Shown here piece after piece: positions 26,729 through 33,456 of a stretch of DNA of 33,456 nucleotides. Within the stretch, counting starts at the first letter, position 1. Each line of letters starts with the position of its first letter. Position numbers and translations under genes: made by a program. The notes below the pieces were generated by a model, which saw only the letters and a program-made list of their open reading frames with translations, ran no database searches and was not told the origin of the DNA. Location of the stretch: positions 1 through 33,456 of the forward strand of contig CAJXKP010000032.1 in the NCBI GenBank assembly GCA_913055565.1, read 5' to 3'. This stretch comes from an uncultured Ectothiorhodospiraceae bacterium (GTDB lineage: Bacteria; Pseudomonadota; Gammaproteobacteria; Nitrococcales; Nitrococcaceae).

Positions 26729-26962
26729 ATGGCTAATCTCGTCGTGCGGCAACTTGACGAGGCCGTTGTTCGCGCACTCAAACGCCGAGCCGCCGAGAAT
26801 CAGCGCAGCGCGGAGGCAGAGCACCGTGCCATTCTCCAGGAAGCTCTGATGCAACCAACGCGTAAGCCGTTCGCCCGGGTTCTGGCAGAGATGCCGAATG
26901 CCGGTGACGATACAGACTTCGCTCGCGACGATACGGCATCAGTCGAGGATGTTTTTAGTTGA
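26729..26962 (+). CDS. Antitoxin, ribbon-helix-helix (FitA/VapB type)
   Basis: The 77-residue protein begins ANLVVRQLDEAVVRALKRRA, the FitA-type Arc/MetJ fold: a short beta strand followed by the first DNA-contact helix. It continues with S-A-E-A-E-H-R-A-I-L-Q-E-A-L (about 27-40). The acidic tail should bind and block the PIN toxin encoded next to it. GGGAGG lies 7 bases upstream of ATG 26729. The gene overlaps the toxin gene by 14 bases. Such antitoxins usually repress their own promoter. Confidence 0.88.
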   Translation: MANLVVRQLDEAVVRALKRRAAENQRSAEAEHRAILQEALMQPTRKPFARVLAEMPNAGDDTDFARDDTASVEDVFS

Positions 26963-27365
26963 TACCAATGTGATTAGCGAAGCACGCAAGGGAGTGCGCG
27001 CCAACCCAGGCGTACAGCGGTTCTTCGCCACGGCGGATCAACGACGAATGCCGCTGTACCTATCCGTCGTGACGATTGGCGAACTCCAGCGCGTTGTGGA
27101 GCGTATCCGGTACCGGGGCGATCGGCGGCAGGCGGATCAACTGGATCAGTGGCTTGAGCGAATCCTCGTGGACTACGCCGATAGTATCCTAGGGGTGGAT
27201 GGGGAAGTTGCCCGTGTCTGGGGGAGCCTAAGGGCGCCTCACTCGCAGCATGCACTAGATAAGCTCATCGCTGCCACGGCCTTGCTCTACGATCTGACGG
27301 TGGTGACGCGGAATCAGACCGATTTTGAGCCGAGTATGAGGGCGGTTCTGAACCCCTTCGAGTGA
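26949..27365 (+). CDS. PIN-domain toxin (VapC/FitB type)
   Basis: The 138-residue protein starts MFLVDTNVISEARKG with the first acidic residue at D5. It has the middle motif S-V-V-T-I-G-E-L-Q (E near 43), and ends with H-A-L-D-K-L-I-A-A-T-A and V-T-R-N-Q-T-D-F (about 98-122). This gives the complete PIN active site. Members cut tRNA or other RNA when released from the antitoxin. ATG 26949 is chosen because MFLVDTN is the expected N-terminus; the frame extends back to 26898 only inside the antitoxin gene. It forms a two-gene unit with the upstream RHH antitoxin. Confidence 0.9.
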   Translation: MFLVDTNVISEARKGVRANPGVQRFFATADQRRMPLYLSVVTIGELQRVVERIRYRGDRRQADQLDQWLERILVDYADSILGVDGEVARVWGSLRAPHSQHALDKLIAATALLYDLTVVTRNQTDFEPSMRAVLNPFE

Positions 27366-27430
27366 GGGTGGCAGCAAGACTCCGCCAAGACGGCGTCGAT
27401 AGCCGAGACAACGCGGCTGTCGGCGTCAAG

Positions 27431-27473
27431 GCGTCATCTCGGAAGCGTCGCAAGACGCTATCCCCGATGACGC
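27431..27473. repeat. Long palindrome with GNRA-like loop (family C, copy 1)
   Basis: The outer arms GCGTCATC (27431-27438) and GATGACGC (27466-27473) are perfectly complementary. An inner stem GCGTC/GACGC closes a GCAA loop (27450-27453). A related copy lies at 31920-31952. Confidence 0.65.
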
Positions 27474-27494
27474 AGAAGCACGCGCAAGAGCAGC

Positions 27495-27600
27495 GGTTGA
27501 AACCTAATCGCTACCTATAGCGGTGACCATGCCGTCGAGGCCGATCCCTTCTCGGAGGCCGGCTTTTAAGCCGCGGATTTATGGTGTCGACGACTTAGCG
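27495..27600 (+). pseudogene. Uma2-type gene relic, 3' end only
   Basis: The frame reads Y-S-G-D-H-A-V-E-A-D-P-F-S-E-A-G-F, then TAA, then A-A-D-L-W, which lines up with the end of the two intact Uma2 genes downstream (D-P-F-P-E-A-G-F-x-V-A-D-L-W-R). A nonsense codon replaces one residue and the native stop is lost. It sits about 830 bases before the same point of the next copy, so it is the first, decayed unit of the tandem array. Confidence 0.75.
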
Positions 27601-27869
27601 CCAAGCGTGAAGCGCCAAACTGCCAAGGCGAAGGCAATACAAGGGGACATCTCGAGGTCTAACCCTAGCGCGTCCCGCGTAGCGCCCACATGACATGCGG
27701 CTCCACAGCCACCGTCATTCTTGACAGCGCGCAGCGCTGATCAAGAATCTCGCTGAGGCCCCGTACGGCATCCATTGCCGGTTAAAACTCGCTTGTCCCT
27801 GACGGCCCTCTGGCTTGATACTGCTGCAGGGAGCGTCAATGACTAGCTGTTCTCGGAGGACGATGAGCC

Positions 27870-28433
27870 ATGGCTGAGGCAACGCGACTCCAAACCCTTT
27901 ATGACGCGATCGAGGAGCTTCCGGAGGGCGTCACCGGCGAGCTGATCAACGGTCAGCTGCATACCCAGCCGCGTCCGACCGGCTCCCACGCCTTGGCAAG
28001 CTCGAATCTAGGCATTGATATCGGCTCCCGTTACAGCCGCGGCCGCGGCGGCCCCGGCGGCTGGTGGATCATCGACGAGCCCGAGGTCCATTTCGTGCGT
28101 AACGAGGAGATCCTGGTCCCGGATCTCGCCGGCTGGCGGCGCGAACGGATGCCGCAACTGCCTGAGGACCAGCGCTTCGAGGTCGTCCCGGACTGGGTGT
28201 GCGAGATCCTCTCGCCCGCGACGGCCAGCAAAGACCGCGAGATCAAGCTGCCAATCTACGCGCACTACGGCGTCGGCTACGCCTGGTTGATCGACCCTGA
28301 GGCGGGATCCCTAGAGGCCTATCACTGGGCCGACGGCAGTTGGAACATAATCGCCAGCTATCGCGATGATGATGCCGTCGACGCGTCCCCCTTCCCGGAA
28401 GCTGGTTTCCAAGTCGCGGACTTATGGCGTTGA
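27870..28433 (+). CDS. Uma2-family (DUF820) PD-(D/E)XK nuclease-like protein, copy 1
   Basis: The 187-residue protein has the Uma2 core: G-E-L-I-N-G-Q-L near 24-31, then VPDLAGWRRERM, C-E-I-L-S-P-A-T, and K in R-E-I-K-L-P-I-Y-A. These supply the D, E and K of a PD-(D/E)XK nuclease site. It then has Y-A-W-L-I-D-P and ends A-D-L-W-R. The family is predicted to cut DNA but its physiological role is not known. CGGAGG lies about 10 bases before ATG 27870. A close paralogue follows 266 bases downstream. Confidence 0.85.
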   Translation: MAEATRLQTLYDAIEELPEGVTGELINGQLHTQPRPTGSHALASSNLGIDIGSRYSRGRGGPGGWWIIDEPEVHFVRNEEILVPDLAGWRRERMPQLPEDQRFEVVPDWVCEILSPATASKDREIKLPIYAHYGVGYAWLIDPEAGSLEAYHWADGSWNIIASYRDDDAVDASPFPEAGFQVADLWR

Positions 28434-28699
28434 CGTATCAGCGCTAAGTCGACGAGGCGAAAGCGGCAGGATGCGACATCCTAAGGTCCAACCCTGGTGC
28501 GTCCCGTGTAGCGCCCCAATGGGGTGCGGGTCCACAGCCACCGTCATTCTTGACAGCGCGCAGCGCTGATCAAGAATCTCGCTGAGGCCCCGTACGGCAT
28601 CCATTGCCGGTGAAAACCCGCTTGTCCCTGCCGGCCCTCTGGCTTGATACTACTGCAGGGAGCGTCAATCACTAGCTGTTCTCGGAGGACGATGACCCC

Positions 28700-29263
28700 A
28701 TGGCTGAGGCAACGCGGCTCCAAACGCTTTATGACGCAATCGAAGACCTGCCCCAAGGCGTAACCGGTGAGCTCATTAACGGTCAGCTCCACACCCAGCC
28801 GCGTCCGAGTGCTCGGCACGGCGTAGCTGGTGCCAACCTAACCGCTGATCTGGTCTTTCGTTACAGCCGTGGCCGCGGCGGGCCCGGCGGCTGGTGGATC
28901 AGCGACGAGCCCGAGGTCCATTTCGTGCGTAATGAGGAGATCCTGGTCCCGGATCTCGCCGGCTGGCGCCGCGAGCGTATGCCGCAACTTCCCGATGATC
29001 ACCGCTTCGAAGTGGTTCCAGACTGGGTTTGCGAGATCTTGTCACCAGCGACGGCTAGCAAGGACCGCGAGATTAAGCTTCCAATCTACGCCGAGCACGG
29101 CGTTGGCTACGCCTGGTTGGTTGACCCGGATAGGGGCAGCCTGGCGGCATATCAGCTTACCGAGGGGGATTGGCAGCCCATTGGCGAATACAGCGGTGAG
29201 GCCATCGTAGATGCCGATCCCTTCCCCGAGGCGGGCTTCCGCGTTGCGGACCTGTGGCGCTAA
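28700..29263 (+). CDS. Uma2-family (DUF820) PD-(D/E)XK nuclease-like protein, copy 2
   Basis: The product is again 187 residues and keeps the same catalytic D, E and K motifs as copy 1. Differences concentrate in residues 34-52 and in the last 50 residues, whereas the central nuclease core is almost unchanged. The leader, ribosome binding site and upstream palindrome match those of copy 1. The stop TAA (29261-29263) is the first part of a 262-base segment repeated at 30955. Confidence 0.85.
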   Translation: MAEATRLQTLYDAIEDLPQGVTGELINGQLHTQPRPSARHGVAGANLTADLVFRYSRGRGGPGGWWISDEPEVHFVRNEEILVPDLAGWRRERMPQLPDDHRFEVVPDWVCEILSPATASKDREIKLPIYAEHGVGYAWLVDPDRGSLAAYQLTEGDWQPIGEYSGEAIVDADPFPEAGFRVADLWR

Positions 29264-29523
29264 GCCGCCCAGCACCGATGATGCGGGCCGCCACTCCCAA
29301 CGTCATTCTTGAGCGCCAGCAGGCGCATCAAGAATCTCGATGTCCTGCCGCGCGGGTCGCTACTAGCAACCCTCTCAACACTCCCGCCGTCATTCTTGAC
29401 GGCCGCCAGGCCGATCAAGAATCTCGAAGTCTTGCCGTGCGGTTCGCTATTAGCAGGCTTTCCAGACGATCCGCGAGAATGACGTGGCCACCGAGCTCGC
29501 GCCGGGGCTACCCCTGGCTGCCT
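29262..29523 (+). repeat. Long direct repeat, copy 1 (262 bp)
   Basis: This segment is repeated at 30955-31217 with only about ten differences by eye. Each copy holds two family A palindromes and a half-site. Both copies directly follow an Uma2 C-terminus, intact here and decayed in the second. Confidence 0.85.
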
Positions 29524-29742
29524 ACCCCCACGTTATTCTTAAGCACCAGCAGGCACATCAAAAATCTCGATGTTCTGCAGCGCCGCCGGGCTATTGGATA
29601 CCACGCCCTCACACCGGCGTCATTCTCAGGCGCCGAAGGCGCGTTGAGAATCTCGAGGTTTCGCCGCACGGGTCGCTACTAGCAACCCTCTCAACACTCC
29701 CGCCGTCATTCTTGACGGCCGCCAGGCCGATCAAGAATCTCG
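29302..29742 (+). repeat. Five family A palindromes in 440 bases
   Basis: Copies are at 29302-29339, 29389-29426, 29532-29569, 29619-29655 and 29705-29742, all in the same orientation and irregularly spaced. Their inner stems differ (for example GCGCC/GGCGC against CGGCC/GGCCG) but remain largely complementary within each copy; the 29532 copy has lost pairing. No gene is seen in 29264-29990. Confidence 0.8.
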
Positions 29743-29990
29743 ATGTTCTGTCGCGCCGGGTGCTACTGGGAAAGCGCCATAGCGCATCAACGGTGTATAA
29801 GTGCCTAAGAGTTGGCTGCTACGTATCCAGTGCCAAGCCCGGGCGGCGAGGGCACTCTACCCCGGTGATCATTCTTTGGCCCCGGGCGCCGCTATAACGG
29901 CGCGACCGTTTTACTGGCTATCATGGCGTTTCGCTTCATCAATGACGGCGGTAACGTGGCAACACGGTTCTCTAAATCAGGACAGTCCTA

Positions 29991-30398
29991 ATGAAGGAGC
30001 AAATGTCGCCGGTAGTAACGCCGTTGGTTCGCTATTTTGCGAGCACACGCGCGGAAGTCCTGAGTGCCTATCTCTTTGGCAGCCATGCAAGAGGTAGTCA
30101 TGGGGATGATAGCGACGTTGATGTGGCATTGTTGTTTACGCCCCAAACACAGGCTAAGCGGCTAATAGGGCCTCTAAGTCAGGTTCGTGGCGACATTGAG
30201 CGGCTGTTGGAGGTAACCGTGGACGTGGTTGATCTGCGATCCGCGCCCGTGGACCTCGTCCATCGTGTCCTTAGGGAAGGGGTTTTGTTGCTCGACCGAG
30301 ATCCCGAAGAGCGGGCCGCCTATGAGGTGGCGGCGCGTAACGCGTACTTTGATCTCCTGCCCTATATCGAAGCGTATCGAGCGAGTGTGAGCGCGTAA
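29991..30398 (+). CDS. mntA: MNT-domain nucleotidyltransferase antitoxin
   Basis: The 135-residue protein has the minimal nucleotidyltransferase signature YLFGSHARGSHGDDSDVDVALL at about residues 26-47; the G-S-x-x-R-G and S-D-V-D elements bind Mg-ATP. A third acidic position lies in V-D-V-V-D-L. MntA proteins neutralise the HEPN toxin by adding AMP to a tyrosine near its active site. The stop TAA overlaps the next start by one base (TAATG). ATG 29991 is used; ATG 30003 also exists, but its AAGGAG is only 3 bases away. Confidence 0.9.
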   Translation: MKEQMSPVVTPLVRYFASTRAEVLSAYLFGSHARGSHGDDSDVDVALLFTPQTQAKRLIGPLSQVRGDIERLLEVTVDVVDLRSAPVDLVHRVLREGVLLLDRDPEERAAYEVAARNAYFDLLPYIEAYRASVSA

Positions 30399-30796
30399 TG
30401 GATAGTGCGCTGGTCGCTAAGAAACTCGCATTCATTGAGACTTGCGTTCGCGAGCTTGAGGATACCGCCGACCCGGGCAAGCTAGACGAGGATATACGCG
30501 AAGCCCGCTTCGTGGAACACACCCTCCAGATTGCCATCCAGGCGGCACTTGATGTTGCTTCGCATACCATCTCCATAAAGCGCCTTGGTGAACCGGAAAC
30601 CAATCGAGCCCTCTTTGATGCCCTGCATCGCGCCGGTCTTTTAGATGGCTCGCTTGCGGAATCCATGCATGCCATGGCGGGGTTCCGGAACATCCTCGTG
30701 CACGGTTACCAGGAGGTGGATACCGGCATTGTACGGGACATACTCGAAAACCACCTTCACGACTTGCGAGACTTTGTCAGGGCTATGCGTCAATAA
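30398..30796 (+). CDS. hepT: HEPN-domain ribonuclease toxin (HepT type)
   Basis: The 132-residue alpha-helical protein ends with the HEPN active-site motif R-N-I-L-V-H-G-Y at about 100-107, which fits RxxxxHxY. The Tyr is the residue that the MNT partner adenylylates in characterised systems. HepT cuts RNA (mRNA or tRNA in described cases). It starts one base inside the MNT stop codon, so the two genes are translationally coupled. The pair lies between two copies of a 262-base direct repeat. Confidence 0.9.
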   Translation: MDSALVAKKLAFIETCVRELEDTADPGKLDEDIREARFVEHTLQIAIQAALDVASHTISIKRLGEPETNRALFDALHRAGLLDGSLAESMHAMAGFRNILVHGYQEVDTGIVRDILENHLHDLRDFVRAMRQ

Positions 30797-30879
30797 GCCC
30801 AAACTATGTCGGCCGGCGGCGGACATCCCATGGAACCTCCGGGGTGGCTCCAAATTCGTCAGCTCTGGGTCTTAGGTGC

Positions 30880-30957
30880 CCCGCCTGGTGGCAGGCATCG
30901 TGGACTCTGACCCATTTCCAAAGATCGGCCTCCAGGTCCCCGATCTTTGGCGGCAAG
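30880..30957 (+). pseudogene. Uma2-type gene relic, last 20 or so codons
   Basis: The frame from 30897 reads I-V-D-S-D-P-F-P-K-I-G-L-Q-V-P-D-L-W-R, matching the end of the intact Uma2 copy 2 (I-V-D-A-D-P-F-P-E-A-G-F-R-V-A-D-L-W-R). Nothing of the nuclease core remains. It runs straight into the second copy of the 262-base repeat, just as the intact gene does. Confidence 0.75.
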
Positions 30958-31217
30958 CCGCCCAGCACCCATGATGCGGGCCGCCACTCCCAACGTCATT
31001 CCTGAGCGCCGGCAGGCGCATCAAGAATCTCGATGGCCTGCCGTGCGGGTCGCTACTAGCAACCCTCTCAACACTCCCGCCGTCATTCTTGACGGCCGCC
31101 AGGCCGATCAAGAATCTCGAAGTCTTGCCGTGCGGTTCGCTATTAGCAAGGCTTTCCAGACGATCCGCGAGACTGACGTGGCCACCGAGCTCGCGCCGGG
31201 GCTACCCCTGGCTGCCT
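30955..31217 (+). repeat. Long direct repeat, copy 2 (263 bp)
   Basis: This is the second copy of the segment at 29262-29523. It contains family A palindromes at 30995-31032 and 31082-31119. A further family A copy with the CAGCGC/GCGCTG stem follows at 31226-31264. Confidence 0.85.
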
Positions 31218-31225
31218 GCCTTTAC

Positions 31226-31264
31226 ATCATTCTTGACAGCGCGCAGCGCTGATCAAGCATCTCG
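31226..31264 (+). repeat. Family A palindrome, CAGCGC stem type
   Basis: The inner stem is the same as in the palindromes upstream of the two Uma2 genes (27715, 28543). The right arm has one change (AAGCATC for AAGAATC). Confidence 0.7.
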
Positions 31265-31425
31265 GTGTTGAGCTGTAGGGGTTGCCATCGGTGCGCGGCG
31301 AGCCCTTCCTTGGATCGTACAGCTGATGCAGGCGGCCCCGGTTGCGAGCGCCGCGTGGCCCCCAGTCCGCCCCAGCCTCGCCTGAGTGATGATTAAACCG
31401 TTAAACGCTGCGTAGGAACCGGCGC

Positions 31426-31545
31426 GATGGCGACACCTCCAGCAATCCAGCGACTCGATCACGCCATCGAGGCCCAGCCCGAGGGGTAACGGGCGAGCTC
31501 ATCAATGGTCAGCCCCATCCCAGTCGCGGCCGAGTGCCAAGCATG
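31426..31545 (+). pseudogene. Uma2-type gene relic, 5' end only
   Basis: From ATG 31426 the frame reads M-A-T-P-P-A-I-Q-R-L-D-H-A-I-E-A-Q-P-E-G, then TAA. After a frame change the bases match the G-E-L-I-N-G-Q-L region of the intact genes (GGCGAGCTCATCAATGGTCAG against GGCGAGCTGATCAACGGTCAG, written here only to compare). No nuclease core follows. The remainder of the gap up to 32073 contains a family B and a family C palindrome but no recognisable gene. Confidence 0.7.
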
Positions 31546-31682
31546 CCTCGGCGGGCAAGGCCCCAGGAAAGCCAGGCGCATGCGGTCAGCGGGCAAGCAC
31601 GCCGCATCCGAGAGGGCGACCGCCACTTCCGGTAAAGGTGTGAAGGCGCAACAACAACACAAATAACCGCGTCGGCCTGCGT

Positions 31683-31707
31683 GTAGGAGGCCAGCCCGCT
31701 GGCCGAT
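31683..31707 (+). repeat. GTAG-headed palindrome (family B)
   Basis: GTAGGA is followed by GGCCAG-cccg-CTGGCC, a perfect 6-bp stem. It has the same head as the copies at 26379 and 33240 but a different, still self-complementary stem. Confidence 0.65.
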
Positions 31708-31919
31708 ACGGCCCCGTGATCTGGCACGGCGAGGGCGTCGCTGCTAGCGAGCATGGCATGGGGTTGCACGCCTGTAGACCTCATGGATCGACATGCGACC
31801 GGCGGCGTCCACGACGATTCGGCTCAAAGAGACGCGCTTCATGGCCGACTACTTAGGAGACCGGTCCCGGCCCCGCCAAGACGAATAACGTCCCTTGGGC
31901 GACTGGGCACCTCGCCGTT

Positions 31920-31952
31920 ATCCCGGAAGCGTCGAAAGACGCTATGCGGGAT
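31920..31952. repeat. Palindrome with GNRA-like loop (family C, copy 2)
   Basis: ATCCCG and CGGGAT form the outer arms, GCGTC/GACGC the inner stem, and GAAA the loop. It shares the GGAAGCGTCG core with the copy at 27431-27473. Confidence 0.65.
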
Positions 31953-32073
31953 CCGATCGGAACCCGCGACGTCCCTAGTGGAGCGGGCCCTGCGCCTTGA
32001 GACCGATAGGCTGTCATGCGATAGCTGCTCGGTGCATCGCCGCTAACCGACAAACCGGCTAAGGGAATGCCTT

Positions 32074-33012
32074 ATGGACCACGACCAGAACTTCAAGAAC
32101 CTCATCCTCGACTACCCGCGCCAGGCGCTGGAGTTCTTCGCCGCGGAGGAGGCGGCCTCCATCGACAGCGCGGCGCGCATCGTGCCAATCCGCCAAGAAC
32201 AGCTCCAGGAACGGCTCGGTGAGCGTTTCCGCGAGCTCGACATACCGCTGCTCGTGGAATGGCCTGACGGCCGGCGGGAGGCATTGGTGTTTATCGTCGA
32301 AGAGGAGAGCCGAGCGGCGCGCTTTAGCACCCATCGACTCGCGCATTACTGCCTTGACCTCTCGGAAATGTTCAGCACCCGGCGCGTTGTGCCGGTGGTG
32401 GTTTTCCTTCAAGGCCGTGACACCGCGCCTGGCCTAGCCCTCGGTGGCGACCGGTATACCTACCTGAGCTTTGACTATATTGGCTGTGAACTCGCGCATC
32501 TTCCCGCTGCCGCGTACCAAGACACCGAGAATATTGTGGCGCGGCTCAACCTCCCAAACATGGCGTATCAGCCCGAGGACAAGCTCACCATGCTAGGCCA
32601 AGCGCTGCGCGGTTTGTTGAATCTGGAGCCGGATGTCGAGCGTCAAGCCAAGTATCTGGATTTTATCGACATCTATAGTGCGCTGGACGATAATGAATTC
32701 CGTGAGTTCAAGCAGCACTATGCCGATGAGGTCGCCACTATGAGCGCGTTCGCCGAGCGTTATACCAAGCAGGGTCTTGAGCAGGGTCTTGAGCAGGGTC
32801 TTGAGCAGGGTATCGAGCAGGGCATGCAACAGGGTAGGCAGCAGGGCATGCAGCAGGGTGAGGCCGCGATCCTAATACGACTGATCGAGCGCAAATTCGG
32901 CGCATTGACCGACCGACAGCGCGAGCGCATTGAGGCGGCCGACGCCACCACACTGCTGACATGGTCCGAACGCATCCTGACGGCCACCAGTGTCGACGAG
33001 ATCGTCGACTAG
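32074..33012 (+). CDS. Rpn/PDDEXK-type nuclease with DUF4351-like C-terminus
   Basis: The 312-residue protein begins MDHDQNFKNLILDYPRQALEFF, typical of the Rpn/transposase_31-like family. It has an E-A-L-V-F-I-V-E-E-E-S segment (about 69-79) that supplies PD-(D/E)XK-type acidic residues. The region from about 205 is helical. Residues 233-263 are a low-complexity run of Q-G-x-(E/Q) repeats. The C-terminus, L-I-R-L-I-E-R-K-F-G-A-L-T, resembles DUF4351. Members are thought to be mobile-element-linked DNA nucleases that promote recombination. No partner gene is adjacent. Confidence 0.8.
   Translation: MDHDQNFKNLILDYPRQALEFFAAEEAASIDSAARIVPIRQEQLQERLGERFRELDIPLLVEWPDGRREALVFIVEEESRAARFSTHRLAHYCLDLSEMFSTRRVVPVVVFLQGRDTAPGLALGGDRYTYLSFDYIGCELAHLPAAAYQDTENIVARLNLPNMAYQPEDKLTMLGQALRGLLNLEPDVERQAKYLDFIDIYSALDDNEFREFKQHYADEVATMSAFAERYTKQGLEQGLEQGLEQGIEQGMQQGRQQGMQQGEAAILIRLIERKFGALTDRQRERIEAADATTLLTWSERILTATSVDEIVD
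32770..32862 (+). repeat. 12-bp in-frame tandem repeats in the Rpn-type gene
   Basis: About seven and a half units encode Q-G-L-E three times, then Q-G-I-E, Q-G-M-Q, Q-G-R-Q, Q-G-M-Q and Q-G-E. The first three units are nearly identical at DNA level (CAGGGTCTTGAG). Gain or loss of a unit keeps the frame, so the linker length could vary between strains. Confidence 0.85.
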
Positions 33013-33103
33013 CTCACACAGCGAGGTTGGCGGGGCGCTGCCGAGCCGTAGGCAGCCACGCCCCGCGGCGAGTAACGGGGCTAACCCCGGCTCACGAGAC
33101 CGC

Positions 33104-33264
33104 CTACGAGCCCAGCCCGCTGGGCGATACCAAGTCCTCAGGGCGAAGCGCTCGTTGGCGGCGGGCTTCTACGCCCCACTCCCAGAGGCATCACAGTATC
33201 GCGTGCCACAAACACCGCCATGTGGTCGCAGTAGCTCCGGTAGGAGCCCAGCCTTCTGGGCGAC
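33104..33264. repeat. Pair of GTAG-type palindromes (family B)
   Basis: 33104-33128 has GCCCAG-cccg-CTGGGC and 33240-33264 has GCCCAG-cctt-CTGGGC behind GTAGGA. An inverted C-T-T-C-T-A-C core lies between them near 33166-33172, giving a REP-pair layout. No gene is seen from 33013 to the end of the window. Confidence 0.65.
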
Positions 33265-33352
33265 ATCGAGCGCGCTGGAAAGAGATCGCTCGCGGGATAA
33301 TGATGGACGCGCCACGACCACGGACCATCCCACTGTGCTGTGCGACGCCCGC

Positions 33353-33391
33353 GCTCATTCTTGAGCGCCGCCCGGCGCATCAAGAATCTCG
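33353..33391 (+). repeat. Family A palindrome, last copy
   Basis: CTCATTCTTGA and TCAAGAATCTCG arms surround GCGCC-gccc-GGCGC. It is the only family A copy downstream of the Rpn-type gene. Confidence 0.75.
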
Positions 33392-33456
33392 ATGGCACCA
33401 TCGTCCGTCCGGGTTGCTCAAGGAGACCGGGCCGGCTCAACCCGCGTGACTCCTGA

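Larger units (their letters stand above)
27705..29263 (+). repeat. Tandem duplication of an approximately 830-bp Uma2 unit
   Basis: 27705-28433 and 28534-29263 are two copies of one unit. Each contains a shared tail, a family A palindrome (27715-27753 and 28543-28581, identical in both copies), a closely matching leader of about 115 bases with the same CGGAGGACGATGA ribosome-binding region, and a 187-codon Uma2 gene. The two starts are 830 bases apart. A decayed earlier unit lies at 27495-27600. Confidence 0.85.

Noticed and set aside
29302-29742. CRISPR-like array of about 38-bp repeats
   Set aside because: Spacing is irregular (about 50 to 105 bases), the repeats differ in their inner part, the same repeats occur singly elsewhere, and no cas gene is present.
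31410-31434. Another GTAG-type palindrome at GTAGGAACCGGCGCGATGG
   Set aside because: The head matches but no proper stem can be formed.

Overview
The window is GC-rich bacterial chromosomal DNA, most likely from a gammaproteobacterium. The basis is a classical Fur, an RND pump with its adaptor, a SigZ-type ECF sigma factor and many c-di-GMP enzymes. I could not run a taxonomic search, so this is an inference. No rRNA or tRNA gene and no CRISPR array was seen.

Layout. (1) 1-3.3 kb: the end of a PIN-domain toxin gene, two Fur-family regulators in tandem, and an IS481-type element. The element starts right at the fur stop codon and cuts off a DNA methyltransferase gene on its other side. The IS transposase has a TAA at codon 9. 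(2) 3.5-5.1 kb: a CaCA-type cation exchanger and a small DUF2892 membrane protein, the latter preceded by several short dyads. (3) 5.4-11.75 kb: four same-strand genes (permease, GCKKC thioredoxin-like protein, membrane-fusion protein, RND pump) diverging from a SigZ-type sigma factor. (4) 12.2-20.7 kb: a c-di-GMP and Kai locus. One arm carries a PAS-GGDEF-EAL gene broken by an amber codon and an intact PAS-PAS-GGDEF cyclase. The convergent arm is a translationally coupled operon of a five-PAS GGDEF-EAL protein, KaiC and KaiB. (5) 21.6-25.05 kb: a ZIP metal transporter, a homocysteine S-methyltransferase-family enzyme and a cation/proton antiporter. (6) 25-33.4 kb: an accessory zone with relics of a Crp/Fnr regulator and an IS110 transposase, a RHH/PIN toxin-antitoxin pair, a tandem array of Uma2-type nuclease genes (two intact, three relics), an MNT/HEPN toxin-antitoxin pair and an Rpn-type nuclease. 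The gaps are packed with palindromic repeats.

The most notable system is the kai operon. KaiC keeps both ATPase domains and the Thr/Ser/Thr phosphosite pattern, carries a long charged predicted coiled-coil tail, and is coupled by ATGA overlaps to a dual-domain c-di-GMP enzyme and to KaiB. No kaiA is present. This suggests a KaiBC timer or switch that acts through c-di-GMP turnover.

The second notable signal is three families of short palindromes. About 21 copies belong to one family in which the outer arms (ATTCTTGA/TCAAGAAT type) are fixed and the inner stem varies with compensating changes. These repeats cluster in gene-poor gaps and at the edges of duplicated segments.
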